The notes: generated by a model from the sequence alone, not told the origin. Counted from the stretch's first letter, positions 23,131 through 35,854 are shown. The stretch is DNA of 64,000 bases from Megaleporinus macrocephalus (GCA_021613375.1 CM038726.1:4161525-4225524); one strand, 5' to 3'. Translations and numbers: made by a program.

Positions 23131-23640
23131 GGGCTTTAAGGTTAGGCTTGGCAAAGCACAGCAGAGAAAGAGAGAGAGTGTGTGTGAGAGAGAGAGAGAA
23201 AAGGAGAGCAATCCACCTGGAAAAGGAGTGACCTAGAATTACGACTGCCAGACCTTTAACATCCTTTTGCACCCATCTGCACTGTTCCTGGACCAGTGCT
23301 GCCCTCTTGCCCGTGATCTGCACTGCCATCACATGATCACCATGACGATTAGAGCTAACACGGCTCTTCTAGGCCTATTCATCCTCCAACAAGTGCCTGA
23401 TTGTCCACTTTTACCCTTTTAGAACCCAAATTCCATGTTGTAAAAATTAAATATGTGTTTTGGCTGATACGGAAGCTGCTTCTACATTTACTGAAACAGA
23501 TACACTGACTGTTCCAAGGCTATCAATATCAAATATTCCTGTTTACTTTTGGAAACAGTGGAGCATCAGTTTATTCAGACATCAGTACATAAACCAGATA
23601 GTTCATGCTTATTCATGTAGACGTAGTTACATTAAGTAGC
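23131..23640. other. Unique sequence with a short GA tract
   Basis: A GA/GT-rich patch lies at about 23165-23205. Otherwise nothing is recognised. Confidence 0.45.
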
Positions 23641-24520
23641 CTCTCAGCTACATGACAACCAATGGAAGTCAATGGAAACAGGCTTGTAGTTCCAGGAAAC
23701 TTGGTTCCTCAAAAGAAAGCATGTCTTACAGAACAGTAGAGAACATTTGTAAGAACATGTCTATAGTCCTGGAGCTCTTTAGTTCCTCAAAAGGTTCCAC
23801 AAGTGGAGTGGAAATACATGTACAGTCCTGGAGCTCTCTGATTCCTCATGACTTTCCAGAATTTTATTGGAAAGTCATATAGGTCTAGTCAAAAATGTTT
23901 CCAGAATCTTAGTGGAAATGGGTCTATAGTACCAGAACGCTTTAGTTCCTTAAAAGGTTCCACAACTATGGCGGAAACATATGTAGTCCTGGAAACATGT
24001 CTATAGACCATGTTCTAGACCTCTTTAATTCCTAAAAGAAAAACATTCCAGAATCCTAGTGGAAATGGGCCAATAGTTCCAGAGTCCTTAGCTCCTCACA
24101 AAGTTCCACAGATGTAGTGGAAATGCGTCTATAGTCCTGGAGATCTTTGATTTCTCTAAAGGTTCCAGAACTAGTGAAAATGTACCTTAGTGGAAAAGGG
24201 GCCTATAGTACCAGAACTCTTTAGTTTCTCAAAAGGTTCCACAATGACAGTGGAAACACATGTATAGTCCTGGAAACATGTCTACAGAATCTAATGTGGA
24301 AACCTGTCTATAGTCCTGGAACCCTTTCATGCCACAAATGTTCCAGAATCTAATGTGGAAACATGTCTATAGTCCTGGAACTCCTTTAGTTCCTCAAAAA
24401 TTCCAGAGTCTAAGTAGAAACAAGCCCTACAATGCAATTCCTCAAAAATGTCAAGAACCTCCAGGAAGGTTCCTAGAAGGAAAATCTCATTGGTTCCAAG
24501 CCCTAGTGGAAGCCCCACCC
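23641..24520. repeat. Array of about 60-90 bp units with TTAGTTCCTCAAAAGGTTCC
   Basis: Ten or more diverged units share GTGGAAA-A/T-GTGTCTATAGT, CCTGGAAC and TTTAGTTCCTCAAAAG. Same family as 22346-22839 but more diverged. The two arrays are about 0.8 kb apart. Confidence 0.8.
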
Positions 24521-24875
24521 TTTGTTCTGGAACCTTCTGAAAAAGTACTGAGTTTGTGTCTCTTAGTGTATCTCTTCATTCTGAGGCGGTGACTCGAGTT
24601 CTTCCTCAGTGCAGGTGCTGAGATTCTCATCTCTCCGCTGAGCTCAGTGCCAGCAGGTCTTCCAATCAGATGGGTTTATCTAGATTTCCAGTCATCCAGG
24701 GAACCTGCGGTGGGATGTCCTGAGCTGCCCCGTGCTGCAGAATGATCACTCGGTCCATCCCTACTTCCCTCTATCCCCTCCGGACAGGAGGGCGGACAGG
24801 AGTGATGAACGAGGGAGATAAAAAACTAGAATGTCTTTATCAGCCAATGATCACAATTCACTCTGTAAGACAAAC

Positions 24876-24878
<3 letters not shown>
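24521..24878. other. Unique sequence, nothing identified
   Basis: About 360 bp between arrays, no exon recognised. Confidence 0.4.
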
Positions 24879-24949
<71 letters not shown>

Positions 24950-25925
24950 AGAGAAACAGGAAAGAGGGAGAGGAGGGAGAAAGACAGAGAGAAAGAGAAA
25001 GACTATGAGGAGGGGTGGGAAAGAGAGAGGGAGGAGTTACAGAAAAGAGCAAGTGGGAGAAAGGGTAGAGGGAGAATGTAAGAAAGTGTGGGGGAAAGAC
25101 AGAGAGACTGAGAGGGAGACCAGAAGAAAGAGGGGACAACACACAGAGAGAGAGAGAAACATAGCTAGAGGAAGAGAGTAGGAGAAGGAGGGCGAGGAGA
25201 GAGAGAGAAAGAGAAAGAAAGGAAAAGGTACACAGAGAGAGTTTAGGAGAAAGAGAGAGAGAAAGGGAGATAAAGGGAGAAAGAGAGAAAGGTACAGAGA
25301 CAAGTTGTAAAAAGAGAGAAAGTGAAATAGATGGGGAAAAAAAGAGAGTGAGAGAAAGAAATGGAAAGAGAGAGAGAGAAAGAGAGAAAGAGAAACAAAG
25401 AGAAGAGAGGGAGTAGTAAAAAGAGAGGGGAAAGTGAGAGAGAGAGAGAAAAGAGGAAGACAGATGGAGTGAGTAGGAGAAAGAGTAGAAATAGAGAGAG
25501 AGAAATGAAGATAGATGGAGAAAGAGACAGTGGGAGAAAGCAAGAGAACCGAGAGAAAAATTAAGAGAAAGGTAGATAGATAGAAAGACAGGAAAGAGAG
25601 GGGAAGAGTGACAAATGTGGATAGAGGGAGATCGTAGGAGAAAGAGAGTGAAAAGAGAGAGAAACAGAAACAGATTGAGGGAGAGAGAGAGGAAGATAGT
25701 AGGAGAAAGAGAGGAAAAAGAGAGAGAAATTGAGATAGAGGGAAAAAGCGAGAAAACAGAGAGAGAGAAAATTAAGAGTAAGAGAGAGAGAAGAAAAGGT
25801 AGATGGAGAGAGATAGTAGGAGAAAGAGAGGAAAGAGAGAGAAAGAGAGAAAAGAGAGAAACAGAAACAGAGAAATATATAGGGAGAGAATAAGAGAAGT
25901 AGAGGAAAGAGAGGAAAGAGAGAGA

Positions 25926-25978
<53 letters not shown>
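24879..25978. repeat. GA microsatellite and degenerate GA-rich tract
   Basis: Starts with a near-perfect (AG)n run at 24879-24945, continues as purine-rich sequence with GAAAGAGAGAAA-type words, and ends in another GA run at about 25919-25978. The purine strand is the plus strand throughout. Open frames here (for example 25037-25543 minus, 25803 onwards plus) are low-complexity artefacts. Confidence 0.95.
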
Positions 25979-26084
25979 TTATCTCTGGTTACTGCGGTCT
26001 GACTCCTACTCGGCCTGTAGGATCACAGCAGGTGAGGAGGAGGAGCTCCTCTGCAGTGATGGTGTTGGAAAACCAAAATGCTGG
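25979..26084. other. Short unique segment
   Basis: About 100 bp between the GA tract and the 24-bp array; no identity. Confidence 0.4.
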
Positions 26085-27720
26085 GACCAGAGCACCCACA
26101 ACAGTGACTCAAATGGTGCCTCCAACTGTAGCTTAACTGGGGTCCACAGCGGTAACTCACCTGTGGCCCACACCTGTAGCCTATATGGGGCCCACACCTG
26201 TACTAACTGGGTCCCACAACTGTTAACCAAATGGAGTCCACAAGCTGCCCCAACCAGGGCCCATGACTGTAGCCCAACTGGGGGCGCAATGTTAAAACCC
26301 ATCTGGGTGGGGCTTAAAGTTATAACCCACCTGGGGACCAAAGTTATAACCCAACTGGTTCCCAAAGTTATAACCCAACTGGGGACCAAAGTTATAACCC
26401 AACTGGAAACCGAAGTTATAACCCAACTGCAGCCCAAAGTTATAACCCAACTGGTGCCCAAAGTTATAACCCAACTGCAGCCCAAAGCTATAACCCAACT
26501 GGGGACCAAAGTTATAACCCAACTGCAGCCCAAAGCTATAACCCAACTGGGGCCCAAAGCTATAACCCAACTGGAAACCAAAGTTATAACCCAACTGCAG
26601 CCCAAAGTTATAACCCAACTGGCAACCAAAGTTATAACCCAACTGGAAACCAAAGTTATAACCCAACTGCAGCCCAAAGTTATAACCCAACTGGAAACCA
26701 AAGTTATAACCCAACTGGAAACCAAAGTTATGACCCAACTGCAGCCCAAAGTTTTAACCCAACTGGAAACCAAAGTTATAACCCAACTGCAGCCCAAAGT
26801 TATAACCCAACTGGAAACCAAAGTTATAACCCAACTGGAAACCAAAGTTATAACCCAACTGCAGCCCAAAGTTATAACCCAACTGGAAACCAAAGTTATA
26901 ACCCAACTGGCAACCAAAGTTATAACCCAACTGCAGCCCAAAGTTATAACCCAACTGGCAACCAAAGTTATAACCCAACTGCAGCCCACATTTATAACCC
27001 AACTGGGGACCTAAATTAGAACACAGGTGGTGTTTAAAGTTATAACCCCACTGGGCCTAATGTTATAACCCAACTGGAGACCAAAATCATAACCCAACTG
27101 GTACCTAAAGTTATAACACAACTGGGGACCAAAGTTATAAACCAACTGGGGCCCAAAATTATAACCCAACTGCGGCTCAAAGTTATAACCCAACTGGAGA
27201 CCAAAATTATAACCCAACTGGAAACCAAAGTTATAACCCAACTGGCAGCCAAAGTTAAAACCCAACTGACAACCAAAGTTAAAACCCAACTGGGGACCAA
27301 AGTTATAACCCAACTGGGGACCTAAATTAGAACCCAGGTGGTGTTTAAAGTTATAACCCAACTGGGGACCAAAGTTATAACCCAACTGGGGCAAAAGGTA
27401 TAACAGAACTGGAGACCAAAATCATAACCCAACTGGCAACCAAAGTTAAAACCCAACTGACAACCAAAGTTATAACAGAACTGGGGACCAAAATTATAAC
27501 CCAACTGGAAACCCAAGTTATAACCCAACTGCAGCCCAAAGTTATAACCCAACTGCAGCCCAAAGTTATAACCCAACTAGGGCCCAAAGTGATAACACAA
27601 CTGGGGACCAGAGTTAAAACCCAACTGGAGACCAGAGTTAAAACCCAACTGGGTCAACACCAACAAAAGGCAACTACAAGCCCATGTAAAGCCCATATGG
27701 GGCCTGTAAACCACACACAG
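26085..27720. repeat. 24-bp minisatellite (GTTATAACCCAACTGG)
   Basis: About 55 central units of 24 bp, each GTTATAACCCAACTGG followed by an 8-base variable part such as AAACCAAA or CAGCCCAAA. Both edges (26085-26290 and 27650-27720) are degenerate units of the CCCACACCTGTAGCC type. Eight codons per unit give long open frames on both strands (for example 26006-26989 minus, 25803-27014 plus), which are not genes. A 1-kb right part (27010-27650) repeats the motif GGACCTAAATTAGAACMCAG twice, about 320 bp apart. Confidence 0.95.
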
Positions 27721-28660
27721 GTGCCATCCTGGCCTGAACACAGTACAGTGATCTTATGAAACTCGGTGTGGTGTGAAACTCCTCTGCTGCTCTCAGGACG
27801 CGGGAGTTGGTGTTGGGTTTCGCTTCATCTGAACTGCTGTTATTAGAGGCACTTCCCTCTAAAACCCGGCTCAGCGAGACCTTGCCGGCAGCGGGACGCG
27901 CTTTGAGCTCGGACACAACCCGAGCGAGAGAGTGCACGAAAAGTGAGAAACGGCGATCCTTTCCAAACAAACGAGCCGGCCCGCTGCGCCCGGAGCGGCG
28001 GGACCTGCGAGGTTACGTAAACATATACAAGAGAATCAAATTGCAGTAAAGTCATTTCACACCGGCTCCAGTTCTGAGAGTGATTCTAAGGAGCTCACAA
28101 AGGAGTGTAATGACGCGTGGAGAACAGAGCCTCCCAGGAGGGGAGCCGTGAGGCCTGGAGCCGGGGAGGAAGAGCCGCTTGAAATAAATTGAAAGAGATG
28201 GCAGCTCTTTTAACCGCTGCCGTCCCCCTCCGCCGGCTGCAAAAACTCCAAATGGCTGGCCAAAGATACCACTGGGTGCAACAAACCACAGGCTAGCGCT
28301 GGCGAACTCTATCCAGTGACCTGATTTACAACGCAGGGCCCGCAGAGGTGTCTGTTTGGGTTGTGCACGAGCTGCGAGGGCACCCGGAGCCCCCCGCCAA
28401 CCCACCGCTAAGCTCGCGAGCGCATGATGGATTAGCTGTCGAGCGTGATCCGTTAGCGCTTTCTGAGGATTTGTGTTACGTCTCAATAAGCTCTCGCCTT
28501 TTCTCAGTTAGCGCAGTTCATTAGCATCCCCGCGCCCAGACGGCCCAAAACAATCAGCCAGCAGGCAATTAAACACTAATCATCTGCTTTTCTGCTGAGA
28601 AGCTGTAGCTCTTGAGTCTTTCCCTGAAGGTCGAATCAAAACAAGGCCTGTTTCTCAAAC
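27721..28660. other. GC-richer unique island
   Basis: Non-repetitive block of about 0.9 kb in a repeat-rich region. It contains AT-rich homeodomain-like words (CAATTAAACACTAATCATC near 28567) and a short inverted repeat AAAGAG...CTCTTT near 28193-28210. Minus-strand frames (28052-28486, 144 codons) match no family I know and lack receptor TM1 features. It could be a conserved non-coding element or an unrecognised exon; I infer neither firmly. Confidence 0.45.
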
Positions 28661-28950
28661 TCTCGACTAGAGGGTCCCAGCATTGGGGCCATCACGGCAC
28701 AAGCTGAGCGAACCCCTTCTAGCGCACAACATGGGTCAACCCTGACCCCATTCATTTCCTATGTAAAGCTTTCAAGCTAGGAACACCAAACTTGGAAGGT
28801 TTGTAGATCCCAGAGCCAAATAGTGTGCTTATGCTTTTCTAAGCCATCCGACCAACAGATTCCGTACAGCGTTCCTCGGAAAGCTTATTTTTCCCATAGG
28901 GAATGAATACTAAACCATTAAACCACATATAACTATATACTATACACAAC
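28661..28950. repeat. Possible dispersed element remnant
   Basis: Words such as ATTCATTTCCTATGTAAAGC, ACCAAACTTGGAAGG and CCCATAGGGAATGAATAC are typical of non-autonomous DNA transposon remnants in fish. No termini were found. Confidence 0.4.
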
Positions 28951-28984
28951 ACACGCACTTCACACAGCACATACATACACACAC

Positions 28985-29175
28985 TACACACTGTACGCAT
29001 CACAACCACCTAGCAATACCATAGCAACCACCTGGGAAACCATACCCACCGCCTAGCAATAGCATAGCAACCACTTGGGAAACCATACCTGCTGCCTAGC
29101 AACACCATAGGAACCGCCTGGGAGACCAGAGAAACCACCTAGCAACGCTATAGCAACCACCTAGCAACACCATAA
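28985..29175. repeat. CCTAGCAAC minisatellite
   Basis: About eight imperfect units of about 20-25 bp: ACCACCTAGCAATACCATAG, ACCACCTGGGAAACCATACC. This is a familiar short array in fish genomes. Confidence 0.85.
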
Positions 29176-29552
29176 GATTTAAGATAGCACAGAATTTAAG
29201 ACGACAGTAGATTTTATGTAGCAGTGAATTTAGATTTTGAATATTAGATTTAAGTTCAAATTTTACTTCCACAGCCATCAAAGAGTTTTGAAACAAAATT
29301 TTCATTATATAAGTTTGTTTACAAACTTTCCCTGTTGATAAAAATCTTTTTTGATGTGTTTCTGATCTCAAACGTCAACAGTTCCTATCAAACTCCATAG
29401 TGAACACATAAGGGTTCATTCGGAACATGTTTATTATTATTATTAGTAAAAGAATAAAATTGAAATATGTATTTGTGATGATCAGAAACAAGTAAATTGA
29501 GGAATTCTTGGAAGCATGCAAGATTAAATTAATTCATTGCAAAGATCTTGAA
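29176..29552. other. Unique AT-rich sequence
   Basis: No exon or element recognised; a 91-codon minus-strand frame at 29096-29371 is probably chance. Confidence 0.4.
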
Positions 29553-29764
29553 CAGGGGCCACTAATAGGCGGACCGTGGTCCGGCCCCGGAACCAGGCGT
29601 TGTCCAATGTGGACCTAAACCAAAAATCTATTGAGAACGATTTAATTCTGACAGTGTTTATTTTAAGCGGCTCAACTTTTCTTGTCTTTACGGGCTTAAA
29701 GACGCAGTAACCTCACAGACCAATCCCGTGCATCCTGAGATCTCCAAAGGCGCTCCTCAGCCAA

Positions 29765-30900
29765 TCAGACTCCTCAGTCTCCCTGGTAAAGTCTTTGCAG
29801 GGGTCCGGCAGATGGTCGAACCTCGGATCCAGGAGGTAGGTTCCGTCCTGGTCGCAGAACACTGGACCATCTCTTTACCCTCACTAGGGTCCTGGAGGGT
29901 GCATGGGAGTTTGCTCAACCAGTACACATGTGCTTTGTGGACCTGGAGAAGGCTTTCGACCATGTCCCTCGGGATACTCTGTGGGGGGTGCTCCGGGAAT
30001 ATGAGATACGGGGCTCATTACTACGGGCCGTCCGGTCCCTATATGAAAGGAGCAGGAGCCTGGTTCGCATTGCCGGTAATAAGACTGGTTTTCAGTGAAG
30101 GTTGGACTCCGTCAGGGCTGCCCATTATCACCGGTCCTGTTTATAATTTTTATGGACAGGATTTCTCGGCGCAACTGGTGTCCAGTTTGGTCGCCTCAGA
30201 TTCCTTCTCTGCTTTTTGCAGATGATGTGGTCCTGCTGGCATTATCAAACCATGACCTCCTACTCTTGCTGGATCAGTTTGCGACCGAGTGTGAAGCGGC
30301 TGGGATGAAAATCAGCACCTCCAAATCCGTGACTGTGGTCCTCAGTCGGAAAAGGGTGGAGTGCCTTCTCCAGGTTGGAGATGATCTCCTGCCTCAAGTG
30401 GAGGAGTTTAAATATCTTGTTGGGTCTTGTTCACGAGTGAGCTCTTGATTTACTGGTCAGTCTATGTTCCTACTCTCACCTGTGGTCAGGAGCTCTGGAT
30501 AGTGACCGAAAGAACGAGATCGCGGATACAAGCTGCTGAAATGAGTTTTCTCCGTAGGGTTCCAGGTCTCACTCTTACAGATAGCGTGAGGAGCTCGATT
30601 ATATGGGGGAGGCTCAGAGTCGAGCCGCTACTCCTCCATATCGAGAGGAACCAGCTGAGGTGGTTCGGGCATCTGGTTAGGATGCCTTCTAGATGCCTCC
30701 CTGTGGAGGTGTTCCGGACCTCTCCGACTGAGAGGAGACCTCAGGGAGAACCTAGGACACACTGGAGGGATTATATCTCTCGGCTGGCCTGGGAACGCCT
30801 CGGTATCCCCAGAGGAGCTAGAGGAGGTGGCTGGGGAGAGGAAAGTCTGGGCTTGCTTATTCTGCTACCCCCGCAACCCGGATCCCCGGAAAAGCGGTAG
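29765..30900 (+). pseudogene. RTE-clade (Rex3-like) reverse transcriptase fragment
   Basis: Broken reverse transcriptase of a non-LTR retrotransposon. Visible pieces in order: LLSLPGKVFAG and MVEPRIQE (from 29780), MCFVDLEKAFDHVPRDTLWG (29938 on), VGLRQGCPLSPVLF (30095 on), FADD catalytic motif (about 30212), AAGMKISTSKS, then VYVPTLTCGQELW (30460 on) and RLAWERLGIP near the end. The copy is 5'-truncated, needs a frameshift near 30090, and lacks about 35-40 residues near 30440 relative to intact relatives as I remember them. The C-terminal frame stays open to TAG at 30898. It cannot encode a working enzyme. Clade assignment rests on the motif series and the GGAT tail. Confidence 0.85.
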
Positions 30901-30941
30901 ACAATGGATGGATGGATGGATGGATGGATGGATGGATGGAT
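30901..30941 (+). repeat. (GGAT)n 3' tail of the LINE
   Basis: ATGGATGGATGG run directly after the reverse transcriptase stop codon. Short tandem GATG tails are characteristic of fish Rex3/RTE elements and mark the 3' end. Confidence 0.9.
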
Positions 30942-31313
30942 AAGAACAAATATCGTTCCAGGCTCACCAGCAAGATTTAAGACAACCTATAGCTCACTCC
31001 TCTCACTAAACAAGAGAAAGTGTAAGAGAGGAACACAAGACGAAAATAAACTTTGAAGATGTGAAAGAAGTGAGAGTTTTATTTACTGTTTCTATAAATA
31101 AACACTGCTTGCTGTTTTTTTTAATGTAGCTCTTGTTTTTATTGAAGTGAGTAAAAAACATTTATTATTAGTTTATAAATAATTAATTCAGTTCAGTATT
31201 TAAACAGTAAATATACTGAAATATACTGAACGGTATGTGTGATGATGGTCCGGACCTTGGCCTGAGGAGATCTCCTCTAACTGGACCTTACTGAGTTCTA
31301 ATTCAAGACCCCG

Positions 31314-32184
31314 ATCTAGAAGATAAAATCTCAGGCGGATCACTTTCGAATGGGGTTGTGCATCAAAGGGTTAAGAATCCAATCTCTTACAGGTTCTTTA
31401 CGTCAAGTCTGGATAAAAGTTTGGCCTGACTTCAATCACACTTCCCACTTTTCACTAAATGAGATCTGATTGCATTTCGTTTATTTCCAATATTCCCGAA
31501 ATTTATTTGAAATACATGTCCATATATTTTTTGTTCATGCGGTAAACAAATTATCTTTATGTGCTCAATCCAATCAAGGACGTGAACTGACTGATCCACT
31601 TGTGTGATCCAATTACCGCGTCCTGGATGTGTTTACTGTGAACGTGATCTGAGCGTTAAACAGGCTCTTAGTTAACCCTTTAACACCCAGTGAATCATAT
31701 CTGATACACCTGTAAATCACCACTGTTATTATATGCTTCCTTAAAAACCTGATGTTTGCCTGAACTTTGCTCAAACCCACTTTGTTCTAAACTTTAGAGC
31801 AGAACAAAAGATTGTACTAGATACAGAACGTACGATATGGACAAAAAGTTATTTTCTAAGTTAGAAAAGACTAAACATTTTAAATAGTCCGAGAGTATAA
31901 GAGGTTAAACATTGTGTTCTGAAAGATTTAATTTGTTAGCAAAACACTGCAAACAATTTAAGACTTACAGAGTAGGATACAAAACTATATAATTTTTTAT
32001 AATTATTATTATTTGTTATTATTATTTATATGGTAATCAATTATTATAATTATTAATGTATTATTATTATTACTATTAATATTATTATTATTATTAATAC
32101 TACTGAAGAATGTTTGGGCAATTGTTTCATGGTTCAGGCTTTAAAGAGTTAAGATTAGGATATGAGGTCGTTAAGCAGGCCGAG
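31314..32184. other. Unique AT-rich sequence
   Basis: Contains an ATT/ATA-rich patch at about 31985-32105. No exon recognised. Confidence 0.5.
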
Positions 32185-33424
32185 TCTGCAACATTCAGAA
32201 TTACTTATTATAAATTTAATACGCTAATTTACGGTCAATGTTATAAATTTAATACACTAAATTACAATTAATGTTATAAATGTAATATGTTAATTTACTG
32301 TCAATGTTATAAATTTAATATGCTAATTTACAGTCAGTGTTATAAATGTAATATGCTAATTTATTGTCAATGTTATAAATTTAATAAGCTAATTTACGGT
32401 CAATGTTATAAATTTAATAAGCCAATTTACGGTCAATGTTATAAATTTAATACACTAAATTACAATCAATGTTATAAATGTAATATGCTAATTTACGGTC
32501 AATGTTATATATTTAATAAACCAATTTACGGTCAATGTTATAAATGTAATATGCTAATTTACGGTCAATGTTATAAATTTAATAAGCTTATTTACAGTCA
32601 ATGTTATAAATTTAATAAGCTAATTTACGGTCAATGTTATAAATTTAATAAGTTAATTTACAATCAATGTTATAAATTTAATGAGCTAGCTTATGTTCAG
32701 TGTTATAAATTTAATGAGCTAATTTATGGTCAGTGTCATAAATTTATTAAGCTAATTTATGGTCAGTGTTATAAATTTGATAAGCTAATTTATGGCCAGT
32801 GTTATAAATTTAATGAGCTAATATACAGTCACTGTTATAAATGTATTGAGCTTATTTTTGATCAGTGTTGTAAATTTAATAAGATAATTAATAGTCAGTT
32901 TTATAAATGTTATGAGTTTATTTATGATCAGTGTTATAAATTTAATGAGATAATTAATGGTCAGTTTTATAAATTGAATGAGTTTAATTATGGTCAATGT
33001 TATAAATTTAATGAGCTTATTTATAATCAGTGTTATAAATTTAATAAGCTAATTTACAATCAATGTTATAAATTTAATGAGCTAACTTATGGTCAGTGTT
33101 ATAAATTTAATGAGCTAATTTATGGTCAGTGTTATAAATTTGATGAGCTTATTTATAACCAGTTTTATAAATTTAATGTGCTAACTTATAATCAGTGTTA
33201 TAAATTTAATGAGATAATTAATGGTCAGTTTTATACATATAATGAGTTTATTTATAATCAGTGTTATAAATTTAATGAGCTAACTTTTGGTCAGTGTTAT
33301 AAATTTATTGAGCTTATTTATAATTAGTTTTATTCTTTTAATGAGATAATAAATGGCCAGTTTTTTAAATTTAATGTGTTTATTTATGATTATTGTTTTA
33401 AATGTAATGAGCTGATTTATGGTC
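32185..33424. repeat. 33-bp AT-rich minisatellite
   Basis: About 37 units of 33 bp with the core CAATGTTATAAATTTAAT, and CTAATTTACGGT or CTAATTTATGGT. The left half uses AATAAGC and the right half AATGAGC, so there are two subfamilies with a change around 32.68 kb. Eleven codons per unit give the 346-codon plus-strand frame (32287-33327), not considered a gene. Confidence 0.95.
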
Positions 33425-34207
33425 AACAGGTGTTTTCAAATTCTTTAAAAAATACTTAAAACACGGCTATAGCCTGATTTAACAGCAGAGAATTGGTGCT
33501 TTATTACTGTTGGCAATGTTAGCAGCCATGTTGATATGATGGCCGCTTCCCAAATGTTTGAGTAAGCACTCCCACTTGATGGACCGTTTTACCAGTTAGA
33601 GGACAAACTTTAGCCAAAAGCTAAGAACTTGGGTGGCAAGTTTACAGAAACAACAAATAAATTGTTATTATTTTCAAATGACTTTTATTATGTATGTGTA
33701 GGAAAGGTCACACTATGAGGATAGAGCAGATGTAGGCTTAGCCGACCGTTAACCAGTTAACCAGTTAACCATATTTATGGAATTAGCTAGTTATGTTAAC
33801 ACTGTAGTCGCTACTCTGATATTTGCTGACAGCTCAATTTGCCATCCATCTTTTCTCCACCCAACTTTCCATCATCCCCAACCCCAACATCAGAAAGTGT
33901 GACCATATGGTGCTTCCTGTAAACTTTGTCCAACCCTACCATATATGTGCATATGTGGGCAAAGGAGCATGAATAGTTAAATTAATGTCTTTTTTTATTA
34001 GCATAGCATAGATTCTAGCTCTCTCAGGTTTGTTTTTCTCTACTTCTCCTAATAAATGTGATTAGAAAGACATGATCTTGAATCATCATCTTTGGACTTT
34101 CTTTGAAATGCAATACTGTAGTGACATTAAACTGGCAGACTTGAGGAAGAAGGCCTGCTGCCAAGATTAGCATGAAGCTCATTTGGAAAAAATGTCTCAT
34201 TGATAGC
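33425..34207. other. Unique sequence, nothing identified
   Basis: Includes a small triplicate GTTAACCAGTTAACCAG near 33750. No exon recognised. Confidence 0.45.
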
Positions 34208-34880
34208 AAAATACCATCCGCACCAGCAAATATCCTGAGCAAATGCCAATTTTTGGAGCATTTAAATGATTCTTTTGAAACTCTAAGGTCTGGCAAACAT
34301 TGTGCTGGGTTAACCCTGCTAGCCTAGCCTAGCCTGTCCCTTGTAAGTCTGTATTTCCTGTTTTTCCTGTTCTACATGACATGAAAATACCATCCGCACC
34401 AGCAAATGTAGTGAGTAAATGACATTTTTAGAGCATTTATATTATTCTTGTGAAATTCTAAGCTGTGCTGTGTTAGCCCCACTAGCCTAGCATAACAATC
34501 ACCTGAAATTCTGTATTTCTTGTTTTTCATGTTCTATATATCACATAAATACCATCTGCACCAGCAAATGTAGTGAGCAAATGCCATTTTAGAGCATTTA
34601 TATTATTTATTAAAACTCTAAGCTCCTGTAAACATTGTGCCGCGTTAGCCCCGCTAGCCTAGCATAACAATCCCCTGTACGTCTGTATTTTCATGTTCTA
34701 TATAACATGAACATACCATCCACCCTCGCAAATGTCCTCAGCACATGTAATTTTTAGAGCATTTATATTATAATTTTAAAACTCTAAGCTCTGGTAAACA
34801 TTGTGTTGTGTTTGGTCCCTAGCCTAGCCTAGCCTAGCCTATCCCCTGTTATCATGTATATCTTGTTTTCATGCTCTAAG
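34208..34880. repeat. About 170-bp tandem repeat, four copies
   Basis: Each copy starts near ATACCATCCGCACCAGCAAA (34212, 34388, 34551, 34716) and runs through TTTAGAGCATTTATATTAT, TAAACATTGTG and CTAGCCTAGC. Copies differ by point changes and short indels. Confidence 0.85.
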
Positions 34881-35854
34881 CTGCTGCTGTCCAGGGACAT
34901 TTGTCCTAATCATACTGCTGAGCATCTGACTAGCAATAAAACCAAAAAGCTACTGAGCTAACATGAATTCTAACCTATTGGAAGGGATAACTAATCAGTT
35001 AGCAAAGCCTTCAGTGCTAGCAGAACTGGTTTCTCATAAGAAAGTGAGAGAAAGAACAAACGAAAAGACAGTTCCACCTAAACCTAAACATATGAAAGCA
35101 AATAGCATGCTTATTTTTCAGAATGCTAATAGCTTTCAGCCATTGTTAGCATTTCCTTAAGTTCTAAACTGCAAAGTTCCTCCACTGAACATCCACCTGA
35201 TCCGGCATATGATCTGTATGTGGGAGACCAGCGCGACTCCAGACTGCTTCACCTGTGGAGATGAAACCTGTTCTTAAAGCTAGTTTTATATATAAATCTG
35301 TTCACTCTCGGGACGTTTCTCCTGAAACCTTTGTTATAGCGCCCCAACTTGCGGGCTGATGGATGTTTCTGGTGAAAGTGGAACGCGGCGTGCGCCGATC
35401 TCCGCCTGCCGAACTCTTTGCTTTCTCTGACGCTGACTCGGCACATCTGTCTGGAGTGAGCTGCGAGCTGGATAACAGAAGACTTTGGATGGAGTTAAAT
35501 TTGTCAGCTGAGGGAAGTTGCTAGCTGTGCGCTGAAGGCTCAGGACAAACAGAGACTGCTAATGAGACAACCGCGGAGACCGTGCAGGAACTTCTTTATT
35601 TACTTCTTTATTAATGTATGTACTTGTACAACTACTAAGGTGCCAAACAGCAAAGTCCAGAAAAACAGTAACGGAATAGTTTAACAATAACATTTTCCCT
35701 TTACCCCAACTGATGACCATACCTATGTACCCAGGGTTCTATAGTTGGCCATAGCACTCGTAGGTTTGTTTGGCTCCTGTTGCTTCTCAGAATGTCTTGA
35801 CCTTGAGTGCAAAGACTTTGGACCCCAGCTGTCCAGACCAAATGTTGCATGGGC
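34881..35854. other. Unique sequence including a GC-richer patch at 35170-35600
   Basis: No tandem repeat. The patch from TCCACCTGATCCGGCATATG to GAGACAACCGCGGAGACC is a candidate conserved non-coding element by composition only. A 65-codon plus-strand frame (34963-35160) and a 65-codon minus-strand frame (35249-35446) are unrecognised. Confidence 0.4.

Larger units (their letters stand above)
29553..31313. mobile_element. Probable hAT-like element interrupted by a LINE
   Basis: The left edge reads CAGGGGCCACTAATAGGCGG with GGTCCGGCCCCGGAACC, typical of fish hAT ends. The right edge reads, in reverse complement, GGGGTCTTGAATTAG, and contains GGTCCGGACCTTGGCC. Flanks GATCTTGA (29544) and GATCTAGA (31313) look like an 8-bp target duplication with one change, offset by two bases on the left. 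Without the LINE, about 0.55 kb of non-coding sequence would remain, i.e. a non-autonomous element. Termini are diverged, so the call is tentative. Confidence 0.45.

Noticed and set aside
25803..27014. 403-codon plus-strand frame running from the GA tract into the 24-bp array
   Set aside because: Low-complexity translation joined to an eight-residue repeat; no domain.
28052..28486. Candidate receptor exon 1 in the GC-rich island
   Set aside because: No TM1-like hydrophobic stretch or conserved end before a donor site.
32287..33327. 346-codon frame of an 11-residue repeat (CYKFN)
   Set aside because: By-product of a 33-bp AT-rich array.
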